From: Ipomoea triloba
Lineage: Eukaryota > Streptophyta > Magnoliopsida > Solanales > Convolvulaceae
Assembly: GCF_003576645.1 (NCBI RefSeq)
Contig: NC_044922.1
Span: 11,005,965 to 11,069,964, forward strand
Reading direction: 5' to 3'
Length of the DNA: 64,000 nucleotides
The position numbers were made by a program, and so were the translations under genes. The notes beneath the pieces were generated by a model. The model worked only from the letters and a program-made list of their open reading frames with translations. It did not search any database and was not told where the DNA came from. This document shows positions 36,211 through 48,777 of the stretch, in pieces (the stretch's first letter is position 1; each line of letters starts with the position of its first letter).

Positions 36211-36760
36211 TTGGCGCCGTCTGTGGGGACCGCGACGAAATGCCGTGTTCCTCTAATCAACGGGATGGTGTTCACCACCATCCTCATCACCATTAACAAT
36301 AACTTCATCGACTAGTTCCACCGGAGTTGCTGACAACTGCGTCGATTTCTACCCGGCCGGAGTCGTTGCTGTCACCACTAGAGAGCTCCACCATGCTGCC
36401 GCACCACCATCACCGGATCCAGCTCCATGATGCCGCCGCTCCATCACCACGACCCCCTCCACCGCAGCCACGATGTCTCTCTCTCCCTCCCTCGCTGGAG
36501 CAAAATGCCGAAGTCACCATAGCTTCCGCCGTCATCCTTCGAGCAGCTATCACCACCATAGCATCAGTAGAACTCCGGTAGCCGTTGCCGGATTTGGATT
36601 TCGTTGGCAAGCTCATTTCCTCCGGCCACCTTCGCCACCCTCTCGGCCATTGCTCCAAACCACCAGGATCTATAATCCTTTTTTATTGTTTTCCCTTGTA
36701 GTGGAACATGTAAAAAAAAAAGGGAGGAGAAAATTATGGGGGGTGTCGGTCAAAAAGAAN

Positions 36761-37662
36761 TACCCCAAGGGACTACTGTAGAAATACAATGTATATAGTC
36801 CATGTATTATTGTACCCCTAAAAGGTCGGGTGTCCCTTAGGAATTGTTAAAGGGCAAGTGACCTTTGGGAAATATTATATTCCCGAAGGGTCAGGTCCTA
36901 TTCATATATAAAGGACCTGACCCTCCACTGTAATGGCATCCTTTGATCCTGGCCTCTCGACCCTCTCTCTCTTGTTCACTATGGGGTTCTTGGTTCTTCT
37001 CCAGGGAGGAATCCATGGCTTTCCTTCTCAATCATACACACTCCATACACTACATCATACACAATCAAACACACGTGGTGTAAATCCGTACCCCGTTTAC
37101 ATTTACACCATCATTGGCGCCGTCTGTGGGGACCGCGACGAAATGCCGTGTTCCTCTAATCAACGGGATGGTGTTCACCACCATCCTCATCACCATTAAC
37201 AATAACTTCATCGACTAGTTCCACCGGAGTTGCTGACAACTGCGTCGATTTCTACCCGGCCGGAGTCGTTGCTGTCACCACTAGAGAGCTCCACCATGCT
37301 GCCGCACCACCATCACCGGATCCAGCTCCATGATGCCGCCGCTCCATCACCACGACCCCCTCCACCGCAGCCACGATGTCTCTCTCTCCCTCCCTCGCTG
37401 GAGCAAAATGCCGAAGTCACCATAGCTTCCGCCGTCATCCTTCGAGCAGCTATCACCACCATAGCATCAGTAGAACTCCGGTAGCCGTTGCCGGATTTGG
37501 ATTTCGTTGGCAAGCTCATTTCCTCCGGCCACCTTCGCCACCCTCTCGGCCATTGCTCCAAACCACCAGGATCTATAATCCTTTTTTATTGTTTTCCCTT
37601 GTAGTGGAACATGTAAAAAAAAAAGGGAGGAGAAAATTATGGGGGGTGTCGGTCAAAAAAAA
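36761..37662. repeat. Exact second copy of 35858-36759, probably an assembly duplication
   Basis: The offset is 903 bases. Every frame read in the first copy is repeated unchanged (for example the frames starting at 36030 and 36933). The copy begins directly after the single N at 36760. Confidence 0.85.
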
Positions 37663-38923
37663 AAAAGGGAGGAGAAAATTATGGGGGGTGTCGGTCAAAA
37701 AGAAGCAATAGAATGGGGGGAAATGTTGTTGTCAGAAGAAAAAGAAGCAATAGAATGGGGGGAAATGTTGTTGTCAGAAGTGGAAAAATAAAGAAATAAA
37801 AAGAAGACAAAATAGTTGGTGGCAAAAAGTCAAAAGCAAGGAGGAAATGGTGGAAGCATTTACTGGGGATAATTTAAAAAAAAAATGGTGGGGGGAAAGA
37901 GATAGGAAAAACAAAAGAAAGTGGAAAATTGTTGGTGACCAACTATAGCAATCTTGTACTTCTTCTACTTGGACCACCGAAGAACACCCATTTTTGTTTT
38001 GGTCATAGCCAACCTGCTTCCTTTATCTTCATTCCCCAAGAAAATAGTTTACTTATTTTCCTCCACCACCCACGTGAATACACTCCAAACCAAGTAGCCT
38101 AATAAATTATCTACTCACAAGGTTCAAGGTTTCATACTTTGTAATGTTTATATCTATACATTATGAAGAGGATCCATGGAAAGACAAAATAAAAGGGAGA
38201 CAACACCAGTACGCCATCACGTTGCCACTCCATCCCTCTCTCTAGCCACCACCGCGACGTCACTGCCACCGCCTCCAACAACGACAATGAACGACGGCGA
38301 TCTCAGACTCCTCCCATGACAATCGCCGTCCTAGGAGCTTTACCCACCGCCGACCGCTGCCTCGACCAGCGACCTTCAGCGACTAGTTCACGCTTCTTCC
38401 TCCGGTCACCACCACCCGCCGCGAATGTCGCCTCCAAGCTCAGAAAATACGTTGGCTCAAGGAACACCCGATCCAACAAACCGCCGGAAAGAGATGCGGT
38501 CGCCGGTGACGTCTCTTTCTCTCCGGCAAAGAAGACAGCAAAGAAGAAGATGATGAAGCTGGTTTCTTCTTTCTTCTTCTTAATCCATATAATATTATTA
38601 TGTATTATTATTATAATGTTAAAAAAAAAATGTATGGGCCTATGGGGTAGCACGGCTACCCCATGTGATTTTCATAAAGTGGGGGACTTTGTCCCCCACA
38701 TTGCATTTTTATATATATATATATAAAAAAAAAAAGGAAATAGGACAGCCACTTTCGGCTATCCTATTAAAAAAAAAAAGAATTATATTTTATGGGGTAG
38801 CACAACTCCTACCTCATGTGCAATTCTTGAAGTAGGGGACTTTGTCCCCCACGTCCTTTTCATAAAAAAAAATAATAAAAAAAAATAGAGAAAGAAGATG
38901 GATCAAGATGGAAGAAGGAAGAN

Positions 38924-40099
38924 GAAGCAATAGAATGGGGGGAAATGTTGTTGTCAGAAGTGGAAAAATAAAGAAATAAAAAGAAGACAAAATAGTTGGT
39001 GGCAAAAAGTCAAAAGCAAGGAGGAAATGGTGGAAGCATTTACTGGGGATAATTTAAAAAAAAAATGGTGGGGGGAAAGAGATAGGAAAAACAAAAGAAA
39101 GTGGAAAATTGTTGGTGACCAACTATAGCAATCTTGTACTTCTTCTACTTGGACCACCGAAGAACACCCATTTTTGTTTTGGTCATAGCCAACCTGCTTC
39201 CTTTATCTTCATTCCCCAAGAAAATAGTTTACTTATTTTCCTCCACCACCCACGTGAATACACTCCAAACCAAGTAGCCTAATAAATTATCTACTCACAA
39301 GGTTCAAGGTTTCATACTTTGTAATGTTTATATCTATACATTATGAAGAGGATCCATGGAAAGACAAAATAAAAGGGAGACAACACCAGTACGCCATCAC
39401 GTTGCCACTCCATCCCTCTCTCTAGCCACCACCGCGACGTCACTGCCACCGCCTCCAACAACGACAATGAACGACGGCGATCTCAGACTCCTCCCATGAC
39501 AATCGCCGTCCTAGGAGCTTTACCCACCGCCGACCGCTGCCTCGACCAGCGACCTTCAGCGACTAGTTCACGCTTCTTCCTCCGGTCACCACCACCCGCC
39601 GCGAATGTCGCCTCCAAGCTCAGAAAATACGTTGGCTCAAGGAACACCCGATCCAACAAACCGCCGGAAAGAGATGCGGTCGCCGGTGACGTCTCTTTCT
39701 CTCCGGCAAAGAAGACAGCAAAGAAGAAGATGATGAAGCTGGTTTCTTCTTTCTTCTTCTTAATCCATATAATATTATTATGTATTATTATTATAATGTT
39801 AAAAAAAAAATGTATGGGCCTATGGGGTAGCACGGCTACCCCATGTGATTTTCATAAAGTGGGGGACTTTGTCCCCCACATTGCATTTTTATATATATAT
39901 ATATAAAAAAAAAAAGGAAATAGGACAGCCACTTTCGGCTATCCTATTAAAAAAAAAAAGAATTATATTTTATGGGGTAGCACAACTCCTACCTCATGTG
40001 CAATTCTTGAAGTAGGGGACTTTGTCCCCCACGTCCTTTTCATAAAAAAAAATAATAAAAAAAAATAGAGAAAGAAGATGGATCAAGATGGAAGAAGGA
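38924..40099. repeat. Exact second copy of 37744-38919, probably an assembly duplication
   Basis: The offset is 1180 bases. It begins after the single N at 38923 and ends at the single N at 40100. No differences were noticed. Confidence 0.85.
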
Positions 40100-40100
40100 N

Positions 40101-40560
40101 AAAACTCTCCGACCCTTCCGTTTGGGGTTTGGCCGACCTGCACGGATTTGTTCGGTTGAGTGTGCCCATGCCTCGTCATGGCACTTGGAAAAATCTCCGG
40201 CTCTTCCGTTTGGGGTTTGATCAACCTGCACGGATTTACCCGGTTGATTGTGCACATGCCTCGTCATGGCACTTGAAAAAGGACCATTGTGGTCGCAAAA
40301 GGGCCATTGTGGTCGCAAAAAAATAAATAAAATCCCGCGCTCCCGCGATGAGACCAAAATGGTCGCCCAAATACCGGCTTGGTGAAAAAGATGCCGTTGG
40401 CACAAAGAAAAGGACCATTGTGGTCGCAAAAAAAAAAATATAATTATAAAAATCCCGCTCCTCAGCGATGAGACCCCTGTGGTCGTCAAAGCACCAGCTC
40501 GGTAAAAAAGATGCCTTTGGCACAAAAAATCTTGCGCAATATAGTGGCTTTGGGTGCCCG
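40101..40560. repeat. Degenerate tandem repeats in the LTR element interior
   Basis: Two copies of an ~85-bp unit (ccgtttggggttt..cctcgtcatggcacttg) at 40101-40275 are followed by two copies of a ~125-bp unit (ccattgtggtcgcaaaa..aaaaagatgcc..ttggcacaaa) to about 40530. The function is unknown. Confidence 0.7.
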
Positions 40561-41090
40561 CACAGCCCCAAAGTGGTGCATTAAGGTATCCCTCGGAGTG
40601 AGGGTTCATTTTTAGTTATAGAAGTGGAGTTAGGAACTAACTTAGAATTTGCATATTAGGATAGGCATGCATTACATGCATATTTGCATTTTTTATCTTA
40701 TTTTTTGCAGGATTTCTAAAAAGCTCACGGGATATGAAGAATCACTAGGGGACATGAAGAATCACTCGAGATTCAACCTAGAAAAGCTGATCAAGCTGCA
40801 TAAAACCAAGACAGCCCCCTTTATAGTCTTTAAATGATTACGCCTTTTTGGTTGTACTCTTTTTTCCTTAGCTAGGTTTTTTCCCATAGGGTTTTTCTTA
40901 GTCTAAGGTTTTTAACGAGGCAACCAGCGTAAATCACGCCCCTCATGCTCAACTCAGACTTGAGGGGTTCATCACAGACTATTAAGGCATTCAGACCGAG
41001 GAGACTTTGCTTGTAACAAGTTGGCCGCCCGGAGCACATTTTACTTCTCGAACCTGACGACTCTCGCAGATTCAAGAAGTGGGGGACTTG

Positions 41091-41455
41091 TGATGGGTAA
41101 ATACCCCAAGGGACTACTGTAGAAATACAATGTATATAGTCCATGTATTATTGTACCCCTAAAAGGTCGGGTGTCCCTTAGGAATTGTTAAAGGGCAAGT
41201 GACCTTTGGGAAATATTATATTCCCGAAGGGTCAGGTCCTATTCCTATACAAAGGACCTGACCCTCCACTGTAATGGCATCCTTTGATCCTGGCCTCTCG
41301 ACCCTCTCTCTCTTGTTCACTATGGGGTTCTTGGTTCTTCTCCAGGGAGGAATCCATGGCTTTCCTTCTCAATCATACACACTCCATACACTACATCATA
41401 CACCATCAAACACACGTGGTGTAAATCCGTACCCCCGTTTACATTTACACCATCA
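41091..41455 (+). repeat. 3' LTR of the non-autonomous element
   Basis: 365 bp, TG...CA ends, preceded by the polypurine tract and followed by the accgc target duplication. Confidence 0.88.
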
Positions 41456-41887
41456 ACCGCCTAGTCTCCTGGACGTCGACTAGACCTCATAGGCACCGAC
41501 TAGTCGGCCGATTAACTATTGTTCTTTTTTTAATGGGTTATTTCACTCAAAACAACATCGTTTTGTGCGAAATAACCCTAAATTGTACAAATTCTAAATA
41601 TTTTTTAGGTTAATATTTAATATTTTAGTATTAATTGTTAAAGTATTATATACGTTATATTATTACTCTTTAAAAATTTATGAATACTTAAACAATTTTT
41701 AAAAAATAAAAAATAAAATAAAAAAATACACGGGCGCCTAGGCGCCGATTAATCCCCGCCTAGGCATCCTCGACGCTAGGCACTCCCCGAGCGCCTAGCC
41801 ATTTTTTCAACCATGATAATAAAGTTAATGCGTACCAAAAGTTTACTCTCCGTGATGAGTTTCTAGTGCACTTTATAGTATTGTTAA

Positions 41888-43358
41888 GGGGAAATCGCAC
41901 TTTTGGTCCCCCAATTAGTACCACTTCTGCAATGTTGTCCTTATCTTTCAATTTGAACACTTTTGATCCCTCAATTATTGACCCGTTAGTCAATTTAGTC
42001 CTTCCGTGACTTAACCTCTCTAAACTCCGTTTAGACCATGGACAAAAGTGGAATTTCACATAGCCTTGATTATATTTACCCAATTTCTTCCCCTTCCTCT
42101 GCCCGTCAGCCATTTCCACCATTGCTTCTTCAACCGAACTACTCCATCTACAGAAGGCTTGCCCCTGCTAGTATCAACAGCACGTTGTTGGGCAGAAACC
42201 TCTCCCTATCGCTCTCCAAACTCGGCCCAACTTAAAAAAACATCATATCGGTCGAATTGAATCTCAAGTACATCAAATATGATTTGCCAGAGGATCAATC
42301 ATAATTAAAATTATACCCAATAAGCAACCGTGAAGAAAGAGCCTATTCAGTGACTATTTCTGATGATCCTTTAATGGATTCTCTCTTCCTTTCACCTCGG
42401 CTATATCTTTGACAGAAGGGGAAGCTTTTCCACAAATGCAACCCATTCCAAACTCAATAAGAATCGAATCAAAACCCTCAAATCAAGACAACCCCACAAT
42501 ACTATGCTTCTCAATTACTCCTATTTTTAGAAGCTCTATTAAAACAAAACATCAAACAATCTCAATTCATGTCAGAACACCAAAATCTCAATTAAAGAAC
42601 ACAGCAATTCAGTATTTTCAGATCATAAAACTCCAAATGAAAAACACAAAAACAGTCAAAATTCTCAATGAACAGTAAATACGTAAAAGCTCAATTCACA
42701 AGCTATGGTCCAAGCAAGAACCAAAACAAAAAAAGATTCCACCTTTCCACAAAATTCAACCCAAATAAACAATTTCATACCTTAGTCTCATAAACCCAAA
42801 ACCTCAATATATCTCCTCGAATCTCCCAAACTATTTCTTCTGCTCCTGCGAAACTCCAGCTGTTTTCTGGGATCCAGGCTTGTTTGATGAGGAACTTTTG
42901 GCCTAAAGCGGGAGCGCCCTTAGCCCAGATAGGCAAAAGCTTATTGCCGAAGGCCATGCCATAAGAGAGAAGAACCCAATAGATGAGAACAACGGCAAAG
43001 GCGTAGAGAGCCATGAAAATCGAGTTCACTGCCCATTTCTTCTTCACTATGCTCTCGTAAAGCGGAAATGCCGCCAATCTCACAGCTTCTTTAGCAGTCC
43101 TTCCCATTAGGGTTGAAGAAGCGGTGGTGGAAATGGTAGACGTGCAGAGGAAGGGGAGGAAATTGGGTAAATATAATCAAGGCTATGTGAAATTCCACTT
43201 TTGTCCATGGTCTAAACGGAGTTTAGAGAGGTTAAGTCACGGAAGGACTAAATTGACTAACAGGTCAATAATTGAGGGATCAAAAGTGTTCAAATTGAAA
43301 GATAAGGACAACATTGCAGAAGTGGTACTAATTGGAGGACTAAAAGTGCGATTTCTCC
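41888..43358. mobile_element. Pack-MULE carrying an ammonium-transporter gene fragment
   Basis: Long terminal inverted repeats (left 41888 to about 42134; right about 43112-43358) match over some 240 bases with few differences. The outer ends are ggggaaatcgcac and its inverted partner. The 9-bp duplication tattgttaa flanks the element exactly (41879-41887 and 43359-43367). Nine-base duplications and long inverted ends define Mutator-like elements. There is no transposase. The interior holds host-derived coding DNA on the minus strand (42775-43107). Confidence 0.93.
42775..43107 (-). pseudogene. Captured AMT2-type ammonium transporter fragment
   Basis: The 110-aa frame starts next to the right inverted repeat. 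From about residue 15 it reads like the first transmembrane region of plant AMT2/MEP-type ammonium transporters: YESIVKKKWAVNSIFMALYA, then a hydrophobic helix VVLIYWVLLSYGMAFGNKLL, then GAPALGQKFLIKQA. In complete family members of about 480 aa, as I recall them, this block follows the conserved Gly-rich first helix and leads into the loop before helix 3. Here both sides are lost. The N-terminal 14 residues come from unrelated DNA and the frame ends after VYETKV. It cannot form a channel. It might be expressed as a chimeric or antisense RNA. Confidence 0.8.
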
Positions 43359-43648
43359 TATTGTTAATGGTTTGATTTACTTTACAGTTTTATTCAATTC
43401 ATTTTAGAGAACATTTCGGAGTTTTGAAAGTTGAATTTTTTAATTTAAAAGGTGGAAACTTATTCTCATGTTTAGTAGCATTTTTTACTTACGAAAGTTC
43501 AGGTCAACTATGAATTAGATTTCTTAAAATCAAGAAAAATAAATTTAACCTATTTTTTTTCTAATGTCACGAGGAAAGTATAAGACTTTATTATATTAGC
43601 ATTTTGTACACGTAATGCGTGAAAATTCATACCCAATATTAAAATATG

Positions 43649-43935
43649 GAAAAAGGTACAAATAGACTATCGAGAAAGCGATCAGGTCGCCTTCCTTCTT
43701 GGCTTCAATGGCGACCAATGTCATTTCGCCAGTCACCAATCGTTTTATCGTCGAAAATAGCACCGAAGTGTTGCCGGAGGTTGCCAGAACCCTAGCAACC
43801 TACCACTAACCAATTTTTGGGCTTTATTGCACCAAAATACAACATTGATTGGTTTAATTGCTACTTTAAAAAATTTAGGGGACTAATTGAATTTTTAGGT
43901 AAAGTTCGAGGGTCTATTTGACCTGTTCCTAAAAA
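43649..43935. mobile_element. MITE with ggtcaaatagac-type inverted ends
   Basis: The left end, ggtacaaatagactatcga, matches the reverse complement of the right end, ggtcaaatagaccctcga. The AT-rich 9-mers just outside the two ends are similar but not identical, possibly a decayed MULE-type duplication. Confidence 0.5.
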
Positions 43936-44959
43936 ATCTGGAATAACGTTGAAGGTGACGGTAAGTATTGTTACCAAAGTGTATTTGCGTATTAGTAAGT
44001 ACAAGAGTTCAGTACAGTAGTTCGCAGGTGTACAAGAATGTCCCCTCTCTCTACAACAGGATTCTTCTTTTATATCCACGAGTGCAACGACTCTCTGTGA
44101 ATATGTAACGTACATTTAATCCTACACTAAGTGCGGGTAATAACACAAGGAGTAACTTCTCTTCAATGTGTCATCCTTGTGTAACGGGTGGCCGTTTGTC
44201 TGCCTTCGGGTCAGTGCTTGTGGTTCGGGTCGGGTGTTGCCTGCCCAATTGCTCTGATCTGTCACCAGTCCCCCACTCCCTAGCCAGCGAGAGTGGTTGA
44301 GGTAGCTTGGTAGTAATAATTTTGTATTTGGAATAAATCCTAATATTATAAGGAAATATCAAGATTTTCAAAATATTTCTTAATCCTCAAATATTTTCTC
44401 TTTCTTTTTATACGTCTCTATTTTTGTATAAAACTCTTCCCCTCACTTCTTTGTTTTTACCGTCTCCTTCAATCTTGTCTCCACACTTTGTCTGGTATGC
44501 TTCTTCTTCATGCTCTTTTTTTTTTTGTGCTTCTTCCTCATGTTTTTTTAGAAGAGCACCTCGCCCTCGGCTTTAGGAACTGAGGTTTAAAGAGCGCCTC
44601 GACCTCAGCTTTAGGAGCCGAGGTAAGGAGCGCCACGGGCTCGGCTCCAGAAGCTGAAGTGGGCGCAAATCGATTTTTTTAATTTTATTTCGAGTGCTTA
44701 TGGATCCAAAGAAGGCTGATTTTTTTCAGGACTTATGGATCCAAAGAAAGCAAGCTAGGAGACGAAGAGACATTGCTCAAGGCGCCTGGTGAAGCACGCC
44801 CGACTTAAAATGCTAAAGAATAGGAAGATTTTGCTAGGTGGCCACGAAGTTGGGGATACCCCTGAAGATCCTCTGGCAATTCTGTCTAACGGGGAGGAGG
44901 GGATCATTGTTCCTTATGAACCAAAATAGGAAGTTGTTTCCGACAGAGAGGAGGGGGCC
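43936..44959. other. Non-coding repetitive DNA, probably old LTR material
   Basis: No gene is seen. A degenerate repeat of about 40 bases (gagcgcctcgacctcagctt, ending gccgaggt) occurs about three times at 44546-44662. The stretch at 43960-44300 looks like LTR or leader sequence but has no partner in the window. Confidence 0.4.
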
Positions 44960-46872
44960 TGTAACACCCCAATTTTCACATCTTGGATTTATTTCAAAAT
45001 CCTTAATAATACATTGCGGAAGCATCTAACCAGCAGAAAACTGGGTGTTACCACCACGCTTAGGTATCTCTCCTATACCCAAACGTTAAGGCTAAACTTA
45101 CAACATCAAACAACCACATCAACATCCAACTTAATACAACTGGGTATTCCTCAAAATAATAAATCTTTCAGGGTGTCTATTCTTCCATCCTATTCATGTT
45201 CACCTGCAAAATCATTTTAACACAAAAACAAAGGGGTGTATATCCCAAAATTAGCATAAGCTAAGTAAGTTCTATTTCACCCCGTAAAATATAGGCTTGG
45301 GTTTTATGATTTTCAACAATCATATTCTTTCCAAAATCGTATATATATATATATATCATTTCTCTCATAATCTTCATAAAATATTTTCCCAAAATACATG
45401 TGGAGATATCATTTTCCAAAATAACATATTTGTCAAGGAGGATTAGATACTAATAAAAAAAACCAATACTCCACCAATAGGACCACAACCCTAGATTCTC
45501 ATCTCAATAGCAAATAGAACCGCAGCTCTAGTGCTCATAATAATCTGGACCGCAGCCAAAGATTCTCATATATTTTCCAAAAAAGGTTTGTGAGATTTCC
45601 GGCTCACCCCGGCAGCAAGTATTCTTATCCTCCAAGACTAAATATGTACATATAATTTCCAAAATATATCATTTCCTCATGATAAATATCTTCTTCAAAA
45701 ATATATAATTTCTCAAAACACATTTTTCTCCACAATAATTCACTCTATAAGAATACATCATTCTTCATAGGAATGTACATATACTAAAATTCCAAGCCAA
45801 GCATTTACTCAACACACGGGTTTGACCCGTAAAAATCCATTCTCGATAATTCGGGAATCCACACACATATTATGCAATGAACTTGTGATCACATAAACAT
45901 TCTTATGCACATAATTTTGTAAAACACGTAGTTTGTTATCATAGCATACCATATATGAATATACATATATATGGGGTAAATAATAATTTTAGTGAACATG
46001 AAATCTTACCCTTGAAGATCAAAACTCTCATCAACACTTAATTCTTTCACCAAAATCCCTAGGCAAAATATACCACCATAACAATAATTTAGGAATTCTT
46101 AACTTCTAGTTAGGTTCTAGGGAAGAAAACAAAGCTTTTGAACCGATTAAAATTGAAATTTACCGAATAGGTGATGATCTTGATGAAGAAATTGGCTATG
46201 GAAGCTCTTTGAACTCAAGGAAGAATGAAGATGAAAATGAGATCTATTTTCTCTCTCTTTCCCTCACTATTTCGGTCACAAGAGAGGAAGAAATGAGGGA
46301 AAATAAAATGCAAACTTATATATTATCCCTTATAAGACTTGGAGACTAAGCTTATCCCTTGCAAGACTTATCCAACTCATCTTAATTAATATATATCCAC
46401 ATGGTCATTAATGTGACACTTGTCACAATCTTGTGGTGGGTAAGGGAAAATATCTTCTTTTGGACTGTTCGGGATTAAAACAGATGAATTCTCGGTTGAA
46501 ACTAATTTAATTCAAATAATTTTCGAAACCAAAAATTTACTCCAGACTGAAACTTAAAATTGGGCTAGGTTCAGTACACCGCGAAATTTCGCGATGTACG
46601 ATCAAAAACAAATTTTTGCTGCTATGGGCTAATTTAATTAAATAGGAAATTCAAGAATAATAGTATGGTGTCTAATAATTCATTTCCTAGGATAATCGGG
46701 TCCGAATACCAGCTCCTAAAATTCTTACGGTTCGTGACCGGTACGTAGATCGCAGCTTAATAACAACTATACTCACTTATAAAAATTCTTTTGAAATATC
46801 TGAAGATCATAACTTATGAATGTCAACGCCTTAGGATAAAATAATAATGTTAGGAAAATACGGGGTATTACA
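44960..46872. mobile_element. Solo LTR, 1.9 kb, with 5-bp target duplication
   Basis: Begins tgtaacaccccaattttc and ends atacggggtattaca, TG...CA with inverted termini. The duplication gggcc is at 44955-44959 and 46873-46877. There is no gag, pol or second LTR inside, so it is a single LTR left by recombination. It carries the perfect palindrome CGCGAAATTTCGCG at 46580-46593. Its right half, reversed, matches the start of the element at 48024. The family is likely Ty3/gypsy, but nothing in the window proves it. Confidence 0.82.
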
Positions 46873-47159
46873 GGGCCACTGTGCCCTGTGAATCCAGACA
46901 GAAAGATATAGGTGCCTCTCTCCCTCTAGCATATGAAGGTCCTACTCCAATTTCTTCTTTGGCCAAGTCCAAATCCGCTACGAGTACTCCTCATTATTTA
47001 AGATAAAAGGGATGACATGCTATATGAAACCAACTATATGCCTTACAGCTAATTTTACATGGGAATAAAATATTTCTTCTGTTTTTTTTTATATAAAAAA
47101 AAGAATTTGATCAGGACGAACCATACCACTATTTACATTTCTGTTTGAACAAATCTTCT

Positions 47160-48023
47160 AGCGAATAACATGTTTTTTACGTTGCGCGGGCTCATCCTCT
47201 AAATCATTGTCTCTTTCTTTCATGCCCCTGCCGTACCTTCTCTTCTTGGTGTTGGAGGCGGACGGCTCATGGTCCTCTTCCTTTCGCCATACATTTCCGG
47301 GTTAGCCTTATTGTTGATACTGTTGTTGCCCTGGATACTTAACAAATTGAGCAAAATATCTGTTCTACACTAGTTCCTCTATTTGCCCTTTTAAAACATG
47401 ACACTCGTAAGTATCATGGCCAACCTGTCGGTGGAACTGACAATATTTGGTTTGGTCCACGTTCGGAGAAACTATCATGCATTATGAGGGAAACTGCACG
47501 ATTCACATTTCCTCAGCGTGACTTAAAATCACGCTAACCGGATGAGTAAGCGGTGTCAAGTGTCGTGGTGGGACGAGACGAGGCCGCTCGTGATCTCTCC
47601 CCTTCATTGTTGATGACTAGTTTGGGCGTGGTGCTTGGTTGGTCGGACCAACTTTATCAGGTCACCCACCCCTCCTGCCTTCTTCCTCATCCTTCTTCTT
47701 TCTATCAATCTCCTTTGCCTCACCATAGCGGTTGGCTGTCCGCATTAGTTCCTTATAGGAGCGTGGATGGTGGGTGTTCAACTGCTTGCGAAAATCCCTC
47801 GACCTTAATACCTGGATAAACATGAGGATCACCGCCTTAGGGTCAAAATCGCACATGTTGTTGACTTCCTTCTTCCACTTGTTCAGAAAATCTTTTAAGC
47901 TCTCCCCCTTATCCTGCCTTATTGCGTAGAAGTGAGAGAAAGACTTCTTACGTTGTATTTTGTCAGAAAAGTAACTCAAAAAACTTTTTGATAGTTCTCC
48001 AAAATTTTTGATTGAGCCATCTA
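47160..48023 (-). pseudogene. Ty3/gypsy gag fragment, interrupted
   Basis: The minus-strand frame at 48048-47662 gives a Retrotrans_gag pattern (FGELSKSFLSYFSDK, KKSFSHFYAIRQDKGESLKD, FLNKWKKEV, SYKELMRTANRY). Its first eight residues come from the adjoining LTR. Further downstream, at about 47384-47470, the frame [20 protein letters not shown] resembles the Cys/His motif that follows gag in Tat/Ogre-type gypsy elements. The gag is cut at 48023 by the LTR-like element starting at 48024, so only its C-terminal part remains. An exact second copy lies at 48778-49377 (likely assembly duplication). Confidence 0.8.
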
Positions 48024-48635
48024 TGTAACACCCCGTATTTTCGTTCAAGCCTTGTGTAACCCCTCACCTATTCCAGTAAAATTAAGGTTCGAAAAATATT
48101 TCTTTAGGCTATAACATTCTTGAAATGATCTCCCGATGTCTCAAAAAAAATTATTATAAGTAAGGACAGTTAGTAATAAGCTGCGATCGTACGTCCCAGT
48201 CACGAACCGTAAAAAAAAAAAATTTAAGAACTAGTATTCGGACCCGTTTGTCCTAGGAAATGGATTTTTAGGCACCATACTATTATTCTGGATTTTCCTA
48301 TTTAATTAGATTAGCCCATAGCAGCTAAAATTTATTTGTGATCGTACATCGCGAAATTTCGCGGTTTACCGAACCTAGCCCAATTTTGAGTTCTAGACTG
48401 GAATAAATTTTTAGTTTCGGAAATTCTTCTATCTGGATTATTTTCCACCGAAACTCCATCTGTTTGGACCCCAACTGATAAGTTGGAAGATATTTTATTA
48501 TTATTATATATATAATTGTGGATAAGTATTCCACATACATTATTTTATTATCATCATTAATATTATTATTATATATATAAGTGTGGATAATCATCCACAT
48601 ATTTAATTATTATTAATATTATTATTATTATCATT

Positions 48636-48666
<31 letters not shown>

Positions 48667-48777
48667 GATATTACGTAATATATATGTATATGATAGGGAT
48701 AAGAATCCCATTTCTTCAACTCTTCATTCCCTTTCCCATTTCGTATTCCTCATTCCCATTTCCGTGAGGGAGAGAGN

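Larger units (their letters stand above)
35819..41455 (+). mobile_element. Non-autonomous LTR retrotransposon (no gag-pol)
   Basis: 5' LTR 35819-36210, 3' LTR 41091-41455, both from tgatgggtaaataccccaag to tttacaccatca, with very few differences. The 5-bp duplication accgc is at 35814-35818 and 41456-41460. The primer site ttggcgccgtctgtgggg follows the 5' LTR, and the purine tract aagtgggggacttg precedes the 3' LTR. No retroviral protein can be read inside, so it is a LARD/TRIM-like element mobilised in trans. Its apparent length is inflated by the exact duplications after the N's at 36760 and 38923; the true length is probably near 3.5 kb. Confidence 0.88.
35700..41815. mobile_element. Older GCCTAGGCGCC-containing element, split by an LTR insertion
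   Basis: The left part (35700-35818) and right part (41456-41815) share inverted motifs. The left start, tagttgcaaaaacctcacc, resembles the reverse complement of the right end, atggttgaaaaaatggc. Both parts are rich in ctaggcg phrases, including the near-palindrome gcgcctaggcgcc at the right. The two halves join cleanly if the LTR element and one accgc copy are removed. Confidence 0.5.

Noticed and set aside
36030..37484. Repeated small frames that look like a tandem gene family
   Set aside because: They are LTR and leader sequence, copied exactly after an N.
38303..39906. Overlapping 116-aa and 136-aa frames on both strands, present twice
   Set aside because: They are low-complexity, Ser/Arg-rich, non-coding interior of an LTR element. 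The second copy is the assembly duplication.
41760..42122. 120-aa minus-strand frame, and the matching 83-aa plus-strand frame at 43124-43375
   Set aside because: Both are translations of the Pack-MULE inverted ends. Their similarity reflects the repeat, not a gene pair.
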